DNA of 64,000 nucleotides from Ceratodon purpureus (GCA_014871385.1 CM026427.1:988068-1052067); one strand, 5' to 3'. Counted from the stretch's first letter, positions 47,659 to 59,870 are shown. A program made the numbers and translations. The notes: generated from the sequence alone by a model not told the origin.

Positions 47659-48161
47659 TGGTAGTTAAGTTTCATGGATTGACATGGATCCTTGCGCAGA
47701 AAATATATGAAAGGCTTGATATTCGTGAGGTCCATTAAAATTCAAAAAAAATCAATATTGATGATAAAATGGCTTTATTCCACCAGCAAGCTTGTACCAT
47801 AGGACTTTCATGGATAATGTTGAGCAAATAGGATGTTGGAAATTGTCCACTCAACAAACCAACACCTTTACACAAAACAAAGGAAGTTTTGAAAAATGGA
47901 AATTTGTAAGACATCCAATTTGAGATGCAATCTCAACTCATGATGGTGTAATGAACATGAGGAAGGTGGCCTTGAAATTCAACATACCATGTACATCATT
48001 CAAGGGCCACTTATATGGTGTGAAGATGGATAGCCTATGTGCGGTAAAAAACATCTTGAAGAGCAACAATTAGCTGACATTTGCATGACATTGGCTGAGA
48101 GGAGACATGGGCTCTCCCTGGCGGCGCTCAAAATGGAGGTATGTGAAATCACAATGAAGAG
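47659..48161. other. Spacer between LINE and MITE
   Basis: AT-rich, no gene. The end of this stretch carries a weak transposase-like reading (ADICMTLAERRHGLSLAALK) on the plus strand, cut by the MITE that begins at 48162. Confidence 0.4.
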
Positions 48162-48430
48162 CTACCGTAGCTTACTAGCAGCTTCGCGCCTGCACCAGCG
48201 AATATATAATTATTTTGGAAAAATGATGTTCGTCTCTCAAAAACTGATTTTCTCAATTTTCGTTTTTTAGCCAAAAATCAATAAAAATGACCTTAAATGG
48301 CTTAGAACCAACTAAATACTTCAAAAACTCATTTATTATGATTTCGTTTTTTGACTTCATAATTTTATGATTTTTTCGTTTTTTATTTTTAGAATTATTT
48401 TTGGGCGAAGCTGCTAGTAAGCTACGGTAG
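48162..48430. mobile_element. MITE with perfect 26-base inverted ends, 269 bp
   Basis: The left end starts CTACCGTAGCTTACTAGC and runs to 48187; the right end 48405-48430 is its exact reverse complement. The AT-rich inside has no coding frame. No flanking duplication was recognised, so the superfamily is open. Perfect ends suggest a fairly recent copy. Confidence 0.85.
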
Positions 48431-48535
48431 TCTCAAAAGTTCAGAGATTGCATACCTGTGGGGGTGGGAGGAGGAGGGAGTTGATGAAAAGGCTGGATTT
48501 GGCCCAAATGCTTTACATTAAACATTACACCAAGC

Positions 48536-48784
48536 CTAGAGCCAGGTTTCGGTAGGGGCTCCGCCTCTACCGTTGTTCTTTCGGCTGCTATGGTAGTCTT
48601 AGTTACCACAGGTTGGCTGGCTCTCCACGGGTCCAGCTTGCTTGCGGTTTTGTTTGGTTTTCTCTTAGGAGCTTAGGAATCATAAACATAATCTTCGCCA
48701 GCTGGGCTTTTGGCCTGGCTTGGTTCGCAGCGGTGTAATGTTCGTTCCCTTTGAAATGGATTTTTTCACCATTTGCCTCAAAAT

Positions 48785-48848
<64 letters not shown>
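48536..48848 (+). mobile_element. 5'-truncated LINE/SINE insertion with 62-base poly(A)
   Basis: The duplication AACATTACACCAAGC is perfect at 48521-48535 and 48849-48863. The insert ends with CACCATTTGCCTCAAAATC and an uninterrupted run of 62 A (48786-48847). The body is about 250 bases without coding capacity. Its last bases resemble the 3' end of the LINE at 43802-47645 (CGCCATTTGCTTCACC before its A-tail), so it is probably a severely truncated LINE; a SINE is the alternative. The perfect duplication and pure tail indicate a recent event. Confidence 0.9.
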
Positions 48849-48863
48849 AACATTACACCAAGC

Positions 48864-50331
48864 TATGTGATTTCTGTTGAGTGTTCAAGTTAACTCATCA
48901 ATATACATGATTTAATATTTGATGATACTATGAAGAAAGGGAAATAAAGTAAAATCTCTGGCAACAGGAAAACAAGAATTGTAAATTGAATGTTTTTTGT
49001 GCTACATTCAGAATATGTGAATGTGAAGCTATTTCACAGATGATGGAAAATATATTCTTTTCCACACCATGACACAAGTAAACTTCCATATCAATTTTTT
49101 CATTAAATTTTTTTTCGAAACAAAATATATATACTTACGTGCAAATAATAAAAACTTGTGTTTCTATCTCCCCAAATCTCACTCCCCACCCGGATTTGCA
49201 TTAATTAATTAATGTGGGGGTGGGGAGGGAAGGGGGGGTACGTGGCGCAATGTGGGGTGCTCAGGGGTCCAGGGGGGTCCACGTAGGGGATATCATTCGT
49301 GTGTTTCTATGTCTAAGAATGTCAAGTAAGATGGAAACACCCATTTCTAGTTGAGACCTTATAGCAAATTATTGCACTTGTCCATTGCTGACCACTCTAG
49401 TATTTGATTTCATAAGAGCTTTATACCCAAGATTTGGAGAAACCTATGAGAAAGATTTAAACATAATTGATTGTAAAGGAAATTGTAAAGGAATTCTATG
49501 GTGATGTTTTTTTTTTAGTACCACAATCAAGTTTTAATACAACAATGATAAAAAAAAATGTCCACCTATATCACAAGTATGCATCCCTGGAAAAATCTCT
49601 ACTTTGGAAATTCATTGTAATTCCAAAATATAACTAAATTTGGTGTCAACTTATTTTGTGGTCTTCAAGACATCTTTCTCATTGTAACCCAAAAAATCTC
49701 TAAAATCGTTATTCTTGTGCACACATGCTACGCTCCATAATTGACCGGTTATGGGTGTTGCTACTTTTGAACCACCCTCCATACCTTCTTCATATGTCCA
49801 TACTCTCACCAGTTGTCGCATTGCCTCATCCAGCACTGTTCAATGGGCTTTTTTGTTTAAGTCAAGCCAACAACAACACGAGAGTCAGGACCCACAGAAT
49901 ATAACTTAAGTTGCTGTATAACACAGGATCCCAGGTAATCCCAAAAGTTGGTAGTTGCATGCAGGACTTTGCAATCACTTCTCTTTGAATTGAAGATAAT
50001 GCTGAGTGGTATGCTACTTGTTGAATTTAGACATGCTTCCCACACTAATTAGATTATTTATGGTCTAGTTTCTCACCATTCTGCACCAATCATCGCAAAT
50101 CATTGCAAATGATACTAAATTCACACTTGTCCGAACGTATTATAAGGATACTACATGGATGCTTGAGAAATAATAATCCTCTTGAACCCATGGATTTAAG
50201 ATTATAACATCTAAATTAAAAAATTATTGTATTGAGTCCATGCATTTAAATTCATTGATTTTCATTTTATTGGTGCAAATGAAAGTGAATCTGGTGCAAA
50301 ATCATATTGCTCATCTTACATTCATTTAAAT
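48864..50331. other. AT-rich spacer
   Basis: No gene. It contains a G/C-armed palindrome around CATTAATTAATTAATG at 49182-49227. Short frames have no motifs. Confidence 0.45.
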
Positions 50332-50334
50332 TAA

Positions 50335-51850
50335 GAGCATCTTCAGGGGATGCGCCAACGACTCTCTCCAATGGCTATGGTATGCCTATGCTCTTTTCAT
50401 TACCCCATTAGAGCTGCGCCGACGGATTAGAGCAAAGCGACCATCTCAAAGAGGGGCACAAACACTGCAATTTTTTCTTCTTTTGCGTGGCTCTTTATCC
50501 CTTCCCTCTTCCACTTTGACTCTCACGGATTGCTTGACTTAGTGGAGAATCTTTTGACAAGGCAAGAATTATAGCTAGACAAGGTAGTAGTAGGGATTGG
50601 CAGTGCAGGCCAGATGGAGTAGCAGGGGCTGCAAGCAAAGTAGAGAAAGGAAAAGGGGAAAAACCTTTCTTCTGAAAGAAAAGAGACAATTGTGTTTTAG
50701 CGTCTTGCCTGTGTTGCAAGATCACGCAGTAAGGAATGGTCAATGAGATGGTGCATTTTGGAAACGCATATATGAGCATAATGATAAGAATAAGCGGTGT
50801 GGATTTAGACCATCACAAAGTTTAGAATCAAAGTGGAGTCTTATTAAGCACAATGTTAGCAAACTTATGGGAGTTTATAAATCAATCCGGAAAGACCTTG
50901 GAAGACATTTTGAGAGATGCCTTGGAGTTGTACATATAGAAATTCCCCAAAGGTGTAGAAGTTGCATATTTGCATTATCGGTATTTGGTGAAAGATGTGC
51001 TTAGGTGGGATCAAAGGTCACGCATACACTTGTCTACACAATGCCTTTGAATCAACCATTTCCTTGGGTGTAAGGTGCAATTCTAATTAACGTAGATAGA
51101 CATACGAATGCCACCATTTGGCAAAGTGCCTCTAGCATCTAATAGCGCAAGCTATAGAGGAAGTTGCCGACCCCAACGAAATCGATCTGCAAAAAAAGAT
51201 GGGAAGTGTTTGAAGGTGGATGAGACTACACAGGACCGGATAGCAGCTATAAATGAGAGGACGATAGTAGTTATCAAGAGAAAGGCGGTTGGTGTAGAGG
51301 ACCACAATTAACTAATGTTGATCACGTGTTATGATGCCCAAGTTATCTAAGCCAATGTTCAAGAACACCTTCAAATTTGGTGTGCCTTCGAGCTCCGAAA
51401 TTGGAGAAACAAATTACAACAACAAGATGAGCTAGACCAATCCAAAGCCTATCTTAGGAGAAACGTGACATATGTACTAGAATCACATGTCAACCTCAAC
51501 GAAGTGGAGGAAGGAAACAAGCAGTCACCACAACGCCAACACTCACAACCTCGCAATCATGAGCTCCCTTTGACATGTGCGTTCACTCTCATGATGACCC
51601 GCGTGGCCACTCCATCAATGGTGAAGACGAGCAACGCCTTTACAACACAATCCAATTTGGGCAACATAGTGGTGATGACCTTGACATTAACAGGCGTGGC
51701 AAGCCAACTTTCAGCGATGATTTCAAAGAAGATAACGAGTAAGACTAGGGAGATGATAGAGATCGCCGCAAAGATTTTTTTTGAGAAAGGTGATGCCAAC
51801 AATTTTGCCCAAGAAAATTTAAACCATATTAAAAATTCATAGGAAGAAGT
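50335..51850 (+). pseudogene. PIF/Harbinger left end and Myb/SANT-type ORF1 relic
   Basis: TAA followed by GAGCATCTTCAGGGGATGC at 50335 looks like a Harbinger terminal end related to the two GAGCATCC MITEs. From about 50830 the plus strand reads SKWSLIKHNVSKLMGVYKSI, resembling the SANT/Myb-like DNA-binding accessory protein that partners PIF/Harbinger transposases. Stops follow. Longer frames at 51108-51311 and 51465-51842 (MTYVLESHVNLNEVEEG..) may be its remains. No right terminal end was found. Confidence 0.45.
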
Positions 51851-52838
51851 TTGGAGCAAGAGCCAATTAGAGCTACAATTCATGTCGAGATTGACGGTGT
51901 CTTCAAGCATTTGGAGTAGGTTGCCACCACATCGCCATCATCCACACGCTTTGTGAGCACCTAATACTAAGTTTTTGCAGGTCCCAAGTGTTTAGGATGG
52001 CCAAGAAATCCAAGTTCCACCACTCACGCCGCACAATTTTTTCCATCCTCTCATAAGACAATCGATAGTGATAGAAGGAGCTATAGAAATGAGCACCATA
52101 TATGCACTTTTTTTCAATGAAAAATGAGTACAATTTAAAAAACCCTTGATCAACTTTGTGAGATTGTATTTCCAAACCTTTGCATTTACAAAAAAAAACT
52201 CTAGCATTCAAATTCCATGAAATTTATAACCATTAAAAAATGAGCCTTGTATTTTATCCATAAATTTTGCAATTAGTGAAATCTACTCAAAATAGATAAT
52301 TGGACAACACGCATTCTATTTTATTTTGTTTGGAGTTTAAAAGTTAAAAAATCCAAAAATTGTAAGAAAAAAAGTTTCAAAAGTACAAAGGTGTCCAATG
52401 CTCACATGAATTTACCGGAACGTGTCTTTTGTGATGAGGAAACTCTATAAAAAAAACTTGAGAAATTTGGGGATCTATATATGAGAACTAAGAAAGATTT
52501 AGTAGATTGTAACAATGAAACATGAAACTTACATCTTGATTCCAAAATTCATCCAAAATTTTCAATCATCCAAATTGTATAATATTGAACTCCATTTACT
52601 TTGTGTATGAAATTAACATGTATTATTTTACTTTATTATATGGTACTTTTACTTTGACTAAATATGTATATTATGTATATATTTTCTTATGGTACATGCA
52701 TTTGAAGCATTTGTAAAGTATTGCCTTTGAATATATAACCAAAATGTTTAAGCCTATAAATGTATGAAAAACCACGTGGGTATGTCAAAGTAGAAAGGAG
52801 AGGATTTTTAGAGAATAACGATCTATACAAGTTATAGT
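51851..52838. other. AT-rich spacer
   Basis: No recognisable gene or repeat; leftward frames of 71-117 codons here are low-complexity and motif-free. Confidence 0.4.
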
Positions 52839-53696
52839 TTAACCCCTAAAGGACAATAGTCCTGAAATGGGCGTTTTTAAAATTTGGGCAGGTTCCTAGA
52901 ATTCCAATTTAATTCCTAAATCTTTGAGAAAAATAATGTAGGTAGGCATTTTGAAGAGGTTTGTGCAGAATTTTTTTATTTTTTTTTGAACATACTGAAA
53001 AAAAGTTACGAGGTTTTGAATGTCAAAAGCTACAATCAGCCATACTTCAAACAAGCTCACAGCCACTGTGAATGCAGCAAATTCTGCCCAAAATTGCCCA
53101 AAATTGCCAAAATCTGCCCAAAGACGAAGCTTTGAAATTCCACCAAAAATTGAGATTTTAATATTTTTCAAAAATAAAAATCTCCATGTATAGAGAAGGC
53201 AGTAGAGCATGTTTCCACCGTTCGGATTTTCAATCTAATTTTTTTTCATATGCTATTTTTATTGTCCAAAAACGGCCTTTGTTTGTGAATTTCAGTATAC
53301 CCCTTAGCGGAAAATGATTTGTTTGGCAACGTTCCACAACTTTTTTGAATATAATGTTTTTAGTGCAATTAGCTAACTCAGTATTCTTTGACGTGCATCA
53401 AAACCCCCAAAATCTATAATGCAAAAAAATGGTTTTTTGGGCCTTCAAAACTTTGGTGTTCCCTTTTTGCGCAGGGAAGAAAACCTTGTTTTTCAACTTT
53501 GAACGTTAGGATCTTGCAATTGGTGAGGAATGAGTATCTAAGATTTGGTGGACATGTAGACATAGAACTTAGCTACAAGATCTTCTGGTTAGATGTACTA
53601 ATTAAGACTTCAACTTTGCAAAATCCACCTTGCTTTGAAGAGGGGCTGTTTTGAGGCAGTTTTGATGAAAAATACCCTAAAAAATTTAGGGGTTAA
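52839..53696 (-). mobile_element. TTAACCCC-ended element, copy C (inverted)
   Basis: The left end is TTAACCCCTAAAG and the right end TTTAGGGGTTAA. The inside matches copies A and B in reverse complement, for example CCAAAAATTGAGATTTTA and AATTTCAGTATACC. Length is 858 bases. No coding frame is convincing. Confidence 0.78.
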
Positions 53697-53715
53697 TAAA
53701 CTTGGATATGTTTAA

Positions 53716-54215
53716 GGTGGCATGTCCTATAACCAACCACTTAAGCAATCTGACCTATATTTAGTAGTATTAAATCCAAAAAAAAATTATGACGGCGTTC
53801 AAAATAGGATTTCATGGGATTTGCAAAAAATTGCAACATATAATTTGCATTTCTTAATTTTATATAAAATCCCAAAGTGCAAAGTATCATGTCACCCATA
53901 CTTGATATACTATTCTCCTACGATCAAATTGTGGTGGTCCTATTTTCTATTGATGATCAAATCCAAAACCAACCACTATAAGATGCATGAACTGAAAACT
54001 ACTCTTTGCTATAATCAATCATGCTGAAATGACAACTAGTGGCTCACGTGCTCCCACCCTATACTCTACTCCACATCAACCCAAAACCAACCATGCAAGG
54101 ATCCTAAATTTGTGCAAGTCAAAGAATTCATGGAATTCAGTTTACATTCTAGTTGGTTACAGGACAAGTCAACCTAATGGTTTTGGGGTGGTGGTTGGTA
54201 TTAGGACATGCTACC
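53716..54215. mobile_element. 500-bp element with CCAACCAC-type inverted ends
   Basis: The left end GGTGGCATGTCCTATAACC plus AACCAC is matched by the right end in reverse complement (GGTAGCATGTCCTAATACC plus AACCAC). AACCAACCA motifs recur inside, as subterminal repeats do. It starts only 20 bases after copy C. Related strings CCTAAAACCGACCAGTTAAG near 10930 and CACCTAAAACCGCCCACTTAA near 25527 suggest other copies or fragments. Confidence 0.7.
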
Positions 54216-56330
54216 ATAAGTGTACTTATTTTGCTCATTGTTAGGAAGAACGTCATTCAAAAATGTATGTATTGCCTTATGAATTCACATTAAAAGATTC
54301 AATTTTTAGAAAGCTATTTAAAGTTGAAAATGTTGACCTATCCAAAGGTACAATTATATATGATTGTTATAGAATCTATGATAATTGCCTTAAAAATTTA
54401 AATGAAGAATGGAGAAAACGTAAATTTTGTTCAAATTACATTGACTTTTTCATCTACTTGTCAAAGGCTTCAAGAAATTTATTGCCAAAAAAAAGGGCAA
54501 TCTCCTATTAGGATTAATAATACAATGTTTTATATATATTTCATTATTATATTCACTCTGGTTCCAATATGGTTTAATATTAGTCATGATATTATCTTAA
54601 TTTCTGTGGAAAGATGTATTTCTGGATGAAAATTTTGTATCTTCAACATCAAGTTACATCTTTTGTAATATTTGATGGTGTTAAATTTACTTTTAATACC
54701 AAAAACTTGTTGTTGGATCATGTTATTTTGATTTTTTATTTCAAATATGTTAAGTAAAGACATATATAAATCTACTTCTAAATTAATAAATGTTTATTAT
54801 GAAAGGCTTTTCTTTCTTGAAATAAAAGTAGAAAGAAAGCTAAAAATTTGCAACATGGATATTATAAAAATATTAGTCATAAAATATTCTTTGAATGCAA
54901 AAATGAATGCTACAAGTAATCTTGTTCCATATCACTTGTTAAAGACAGCTCTACATGAGAAAAAAAACATTCAAGGACACTATAGATGAAATTGCAAGTA
55001 ACAGATGAAAATTTGCAATTCTTACATTTGGTCAGAATATTCACCATCACTTCCATCAGCAAGCAAGTACTACAAGTCATAAATATGTCGGTCTTGATAA
55101 AAATACATCAAATATTTATCAATAACATTTTAGTAAGAATTTTGTCATTAAGTCTTATGTTGATTCTTTGAATATGGAATCCTCTGTAATAACATGGTTC
55201 ACATATGGAAATCTCTTAGAGAGGACATTGATTTGTCCTTCATCAATATATGAATAAATTTCAAACCAACAACTGCCCAAGTTTCTTTGTAAAAAGTAAA
55301 AAATACATTTATAGGATCCTACATTTGAGACAAAAAATAATCCAATAGAAAATGATATATTAAGAATTTTTCTTATAAACAAAAAGTGGTTAAAAATTAG
55401 AGTAGAGCATCAATCGAGAGTTCAAACTGATATGCGTAGTGGAGTTGTATGTAGAACAATATTGGTATTCTATAGATCCATAAAATAGTCATGAAAAATA
55501 AACTTTTTGGTGAAGTTTATAATAATTGTAAGACAAAACATAGTGTGCCTTGTATCAACATATGTGTTTTTTTATATATTTTTAGAAAAAATAAATAAAT
55601 ATAAAACTTTACAATAAATTGCATGGTTCAATATGTAATTTCCTATAACAATGGAAATAATGGAGGGATTATTTATTCTTGTAAGAAATTAAAATGATCT
55701 GAAGTTCTTTAAGCCATTATGAACCTATTTGTACGAAAAATTCAAATAAAAATTGATGAGATGATAGCTGGACTTTGCTTGAAGTGTAAAACATTTGGTA
55801 AAATATGTATGAAGAGTATCTTTTCATCAATTATATGTATTTGTAATTATATCAATTAAATTTGGAGTTTTTTCAAAATGTTTACTTGCCAAGTGTATAA
55901 CAGGGAAAATTTACATCATCATATTTCTCATCTAAAAATGATAATTCACTTATGAACCAAGGTTAGTCAAGACTCTACCAATGCCAAATAACATCAGTAG
56001 CTTTGGAAATGCAAACAAACAATTATCATTCAAAAATTTAAAGATTAATGAACTTATCATAATCAATGCTATCTAGTAATCCTTCCTCACATCTTTGTCG
56101 TCAAAGCATGTGGATGGGGACATGGTTATTATTGAAGGATTTGATTCAAACCAAATCAAACATTTTATTTTTTTATTTTTATTTTTTTTCAATTAGAAAT
56201 GAACACAATTTCAATACATTCTAGCTCCTTTCAAGGCCCAAAAATGCTCAAGTATAATGTGTATCCTTGTCTTCAATCTTACGAGTTTTTAGCATCAAGT
56301 CTTAGAATGTGAGGTTTCTACAAAACGTTT
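54216..56330. other. AT-rich spacer
   Basis: About 2 kb of very AT-rich DNA. Several frames of 61-82 codons are Lys/Asn/Ile-rich, as expected by chance at this composition. No gene called. Confidence 0.45.
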
Positions 56331-56334
56331 CGGG

Positions 56335-57290
56335 CCCTCTTAAATTTAAATCCTCAACGCCTAAAGATTTCTTATCATCTAATATCAACTTGTGCAATAC
56401 AAGGCATCAAAAAATTATGTCTGTGATGGTACCCATGCCCCATTCTTTGCAAGGATTCACAATGATTGCAAACAACCCTTGAAAGATACCAAATGTCCGC
56501 TCTACATTTTTCTTGCCTCTTATTGCATCTTAACAAAGTATTTTCTTTTCTCATCACTTAACAAGCATATGGTTTGAAGAAAACAAGACCATTGAGGATA
56601 AATTCCATCGGCAAAGAGATAGTAATGGCCACAAAATTTACCATTAATATCAAAATAGAAGTCACGTTCTTCACTTTGTAACAAACGTTGTACCAAAGGT
56701 GACCTATCCAAAACCTTGATGTCATTATTTGATTATGGTATATTAAAAAAAACGGGCCATATGTGGAGCAATTGATCAGCTATGGCTTCTTAAATAATAG
56801 AGCTATTGTTATCTCTATCACCAATATCGCCATGCCAAGCAGCTGGACAATTTTTCCATTAGTAATGCATGCAGTGAATTGATGCAGACATGCCAATAAA
56901 ATCTCGATCAACACATGATGCTCAAAATCATCTTGTATAGACTCCCGCAAGTAGTGTGGGCCAAAAGTGGCATGTAAAACTGCTACATAATACTTCATGA
57001 ACTCCATGGCTGTACTTTCTCCAGTACAACAATATTTGTCGGTTGCATGTGCAGGACCATCATATGCATAGATGCGTAGAGTTGTTGCGCACTTTTGATG
57101 TAGTGATAACCCTTAGGCGCTCGTGACATCTCTCTTCTCGACAAAGTATGGATTGTATTTACCAACCGCATCTATGATGGTAAGGAATAAAGATCGATGC
57201 ATCCTAGACCACAACAAAAAACGTCCAAACCAAATATAGGATTTTCAAAGAAATAATCGTTGATCATTCTCTAATTCTATGCCTCTCTAT
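56335..57290 (-). pseudogene. PIF/Harbinger transposase relic (DDE_4 type)
   Basis: Read leftwards across several frames: RMINDYFFENPIFGLDVF, GKYNPYFVEKRD, YDGPAHATDKYCCTGEST, SASIHCMHY*WKNCPAAWHG, SNNDIKVLDRSPLVQRLL, YLFADGIYPQW, SDEKRKYFVKMQ and NVERTFGIFQGLFAIIVNP. These follow the order of plant Harbinger transposases. The second catalytic Asp (in NDIKVLD) and the Glu (in VERTFG) remain, but the first Asp of the usual IDCMHW is His, followed by a stop. Frameshifts are numerous. The element is dead. Confidence 0.85.
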
Positions 57291-58751
57291 CTTTCAACAA
57301 ATTTGGACCTTTACTAGATTGTATTACTAGATTATGTGTGAAGAGTTGAAGGATAGCTCTAAACTTCATATTGTTTAAATACCCCATCAAGGGTGGTTCG
57401 AAGCGTAAACTTAGGAGTAGGTGGGAAGGGTATGCCAAAATCCTACCCCTTTCATTATGTTGGACTAGGGCCTTACTTGATTTCAAGAGGACCCATCATG
57501 TAATTTCAAGCCGCATGTCTCAAATTTGGCAAAAATACGAGGAAAATACTTTTGACTTTTGAAACCTCAAAACGGGCATGACAAGAAAAATGGACCCAAC
57601 CAAGTCTCCGCTCCAAGCGACACTTGTTGCCGGAAATACAGAGACCCATGATTTGGTAAGGTTCTCACTTTCTTTCTCTTGTGCTCAACTTCAATGCTGC
57701 TCGTAACTCACCATATCCCTTGGATTGAATGCAACACACACTGATGGCATGATTCTAATTTGTGGGGTAAGGCATTAACCCTGTAGTCAGTTCAATGAAT
57801 GTGATACTTCACCATGCAGTCTGAAGAGAAGACGACTGATGAACAGATACAATAAGGTACTGTAAGGTACTAGACGCTATTCTTGTCCCCCGTTAGTTTA
57901 AGCAATGCAACATGCTTCTAAGAATAATTTGTTCAAAGGAAAAATATCTACAGATAGAAGTTTGAGTGGGAAATTCAAATATGTTTTTTGATTTTCAAAA
58001 GGACTTATTATGATTTTTTTAATAAACTATTGTAATCAATTTCCATGGATCTTGGGATTTGTTGGTAAACTAATTAATTGATGTAAAAAAATTATCCACC
58101 AATCACCTACCACTCTATTACTAATGTTTCACTCAATAATCAAATCTTTAGGTAATTGGATTAAGCAGCCTTAATAGCTAGCTTTGGATTTACATCTAAC
58201 AAAAGTTGGATTGGAGACAATGTTTTTTTTGGGTGAAAAATTAAATTGGAATACTACATGGCAAAAGTTGATCATGTTTCTTTTGAGCTTAACTCACTAT
58301 AATTAGTAACCTCACCAAGCTTGCTATTCTTTAAGTCCACTTCAAAACTTTGATCTTATAATTTTGGTACCTTAAATATGCCAATTTGAAAAAATAAATT
58401 TGGATGGCTAAAGCTTTTGCAATCTAAATATTTTTAAAAGATTGATTTTTAAATTTTAGTATTCTTATTGTTATCATTGATTTAATCTAGGCCATGGCCC
58501 TTCTTTTTGGATTTACAAATTACCAAACATACACCAAATACATGACTACACGTACTACTTACATGTAAAGAGCAACACACACATGCCATATCTATCCTCT
58601 TATTAAAAGGAATACTAGAAAATAACAATTCCTTCTACCTTTGATAAAAATAAAATTAGAAGCTAAAACTGCTCATTTTTATTGATAAAAGTTAGTACAG
58701 TCTCCAGTCACATGGGGTTGCACAACTCTTTTCATGTGTGCTAATGATCAC
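57291..58751. other. Spacer right of the transposase relic
   Basis: It may contain a transposase N-terminal remnant up to about 57.6 kb, but no motif is clear. The rest is AT-rich with no gene. Confidence 0.4.
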
Positions 58752-59012
58752 TAAACCTCTAAAGTTGAAATCGACCCGATCACTGTTGATAGTCTAGAGT
58801 GACTTCTAAACGATCCTTTCTAAAATTGTTGCCGATTTTTTTTTAAGTTGATTTTGAAAAACCCAACCGTAGGATCTTGTTCAAAGCCGTCCAATTAGTC
58901 TATGTCCAAGGTTTTATCAATTTTGACCATACGGATCTTGAGATATATTCAGTCAAAGTTCCAATCTTTACAGATCAATAGTGATCAGGTCGATTTCAAC
59001 ATTAGGGATTAA
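58752..59012. mobile_element. Short TTAACCCC-family MITE, copy D, 261 bp
   Basis: Ends TAAACCTCTAAAGTTGAAATC and, in complement, TTAATCCCTAATGTTGAAATC. The inverted repeat continues for about 40 bases with few mismatches (CGACCCGATCACT against CGACCTGATCACT). The inner CCAACCGTAGGATCTTG echoes AACCGTAGGATCTAG in copies A and B. This looks like a deletion derivative of the same family. Confidence 0.75.
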
Positions 59013-59545
59013 CAATGCCAAATTGCTACATATTCTACATCTGCTTAATTTAAGACTAGTAGAATTTAAACTCATAAAAGAATTGTATCAGACAAATACT
59101 TTCTTTACAATATGATTTTTTTTGATTTTTTTTCAAAAAATGCTTCACTAGTTTGTATACTTTCTTTTAATTTTTAAATTATTTCAAGTATTTGGTTCAT
59201 GGATTTTGGTCTTAGACTTAGCCTTTGAGTTTTCACACCATGACCAACAAAAGGCTTCATTTTTAGTCCAAGACTTTCTACTATTGCCTACACTTGGTTC
59301 AAACTTTTAATGGTGGGTCCTTCAACTTGGTTATAGTGTGAAGTGGCCTTTAAAGTGGCTTGGTTGTCATGACATTTCTATTTAAATTATCAAAATAAAT
59401 CATATAATGTCCATTTAATATGTTTCAAAGTTGCAAATTGAATTAAAGTAAAAAAAAAAAAAAAAAAACAAATATTTATGTAAAGTAAGTGCAACCATGG
59501 TCCATGACTCATGAGCCCTACATTAATTGCACAAAGTTCAAGAAA

Positions 59546-59870
59546 GGAGCTTCTGCTCGGATCTGTCTATTTCCCCCTATCAAGCGGTGCTTGGGGGGTG
59601 GGTCGGATGCCAGGGTCGAGGTTGGGGAGGGGAGGGGCAAATCTCTGCCCCTATTATTTGCCTTGAGTGGGGGTCTTAGTGATCTCACGAGGACTTTCGA
59701 AAGGTAAATTGGGGCCCCAAATTTATAAAAAAAAAAACCAAAAAAGGACCCCATGATCCCAAAACGGGGAGGGGCAGCAAAATGGAACCCACCGAGCCTA
59801 GCAACCGAACCTGCGGTTGTGGTTCGGTAGCACCTCTTGATGGGAGAAATAGAGAGACCCCTTCTGCTCC
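59546..59870. repeat. Inverted-repeat element, about 325 bp
   Basis: The left arm TCTATTTCCCCCTATCAAGC plus GGTGCT is matched in reverse complement by the right arm starting AGCACCTCTTGATGGGAG. About 40 bases per side are similar with mismatches. It encloses GC-rich DNA unlike its surroundings, and the long leftward frame here crosses both arms. Probably a MITE-like element; no target duplication seen. Confidence 0.6.
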
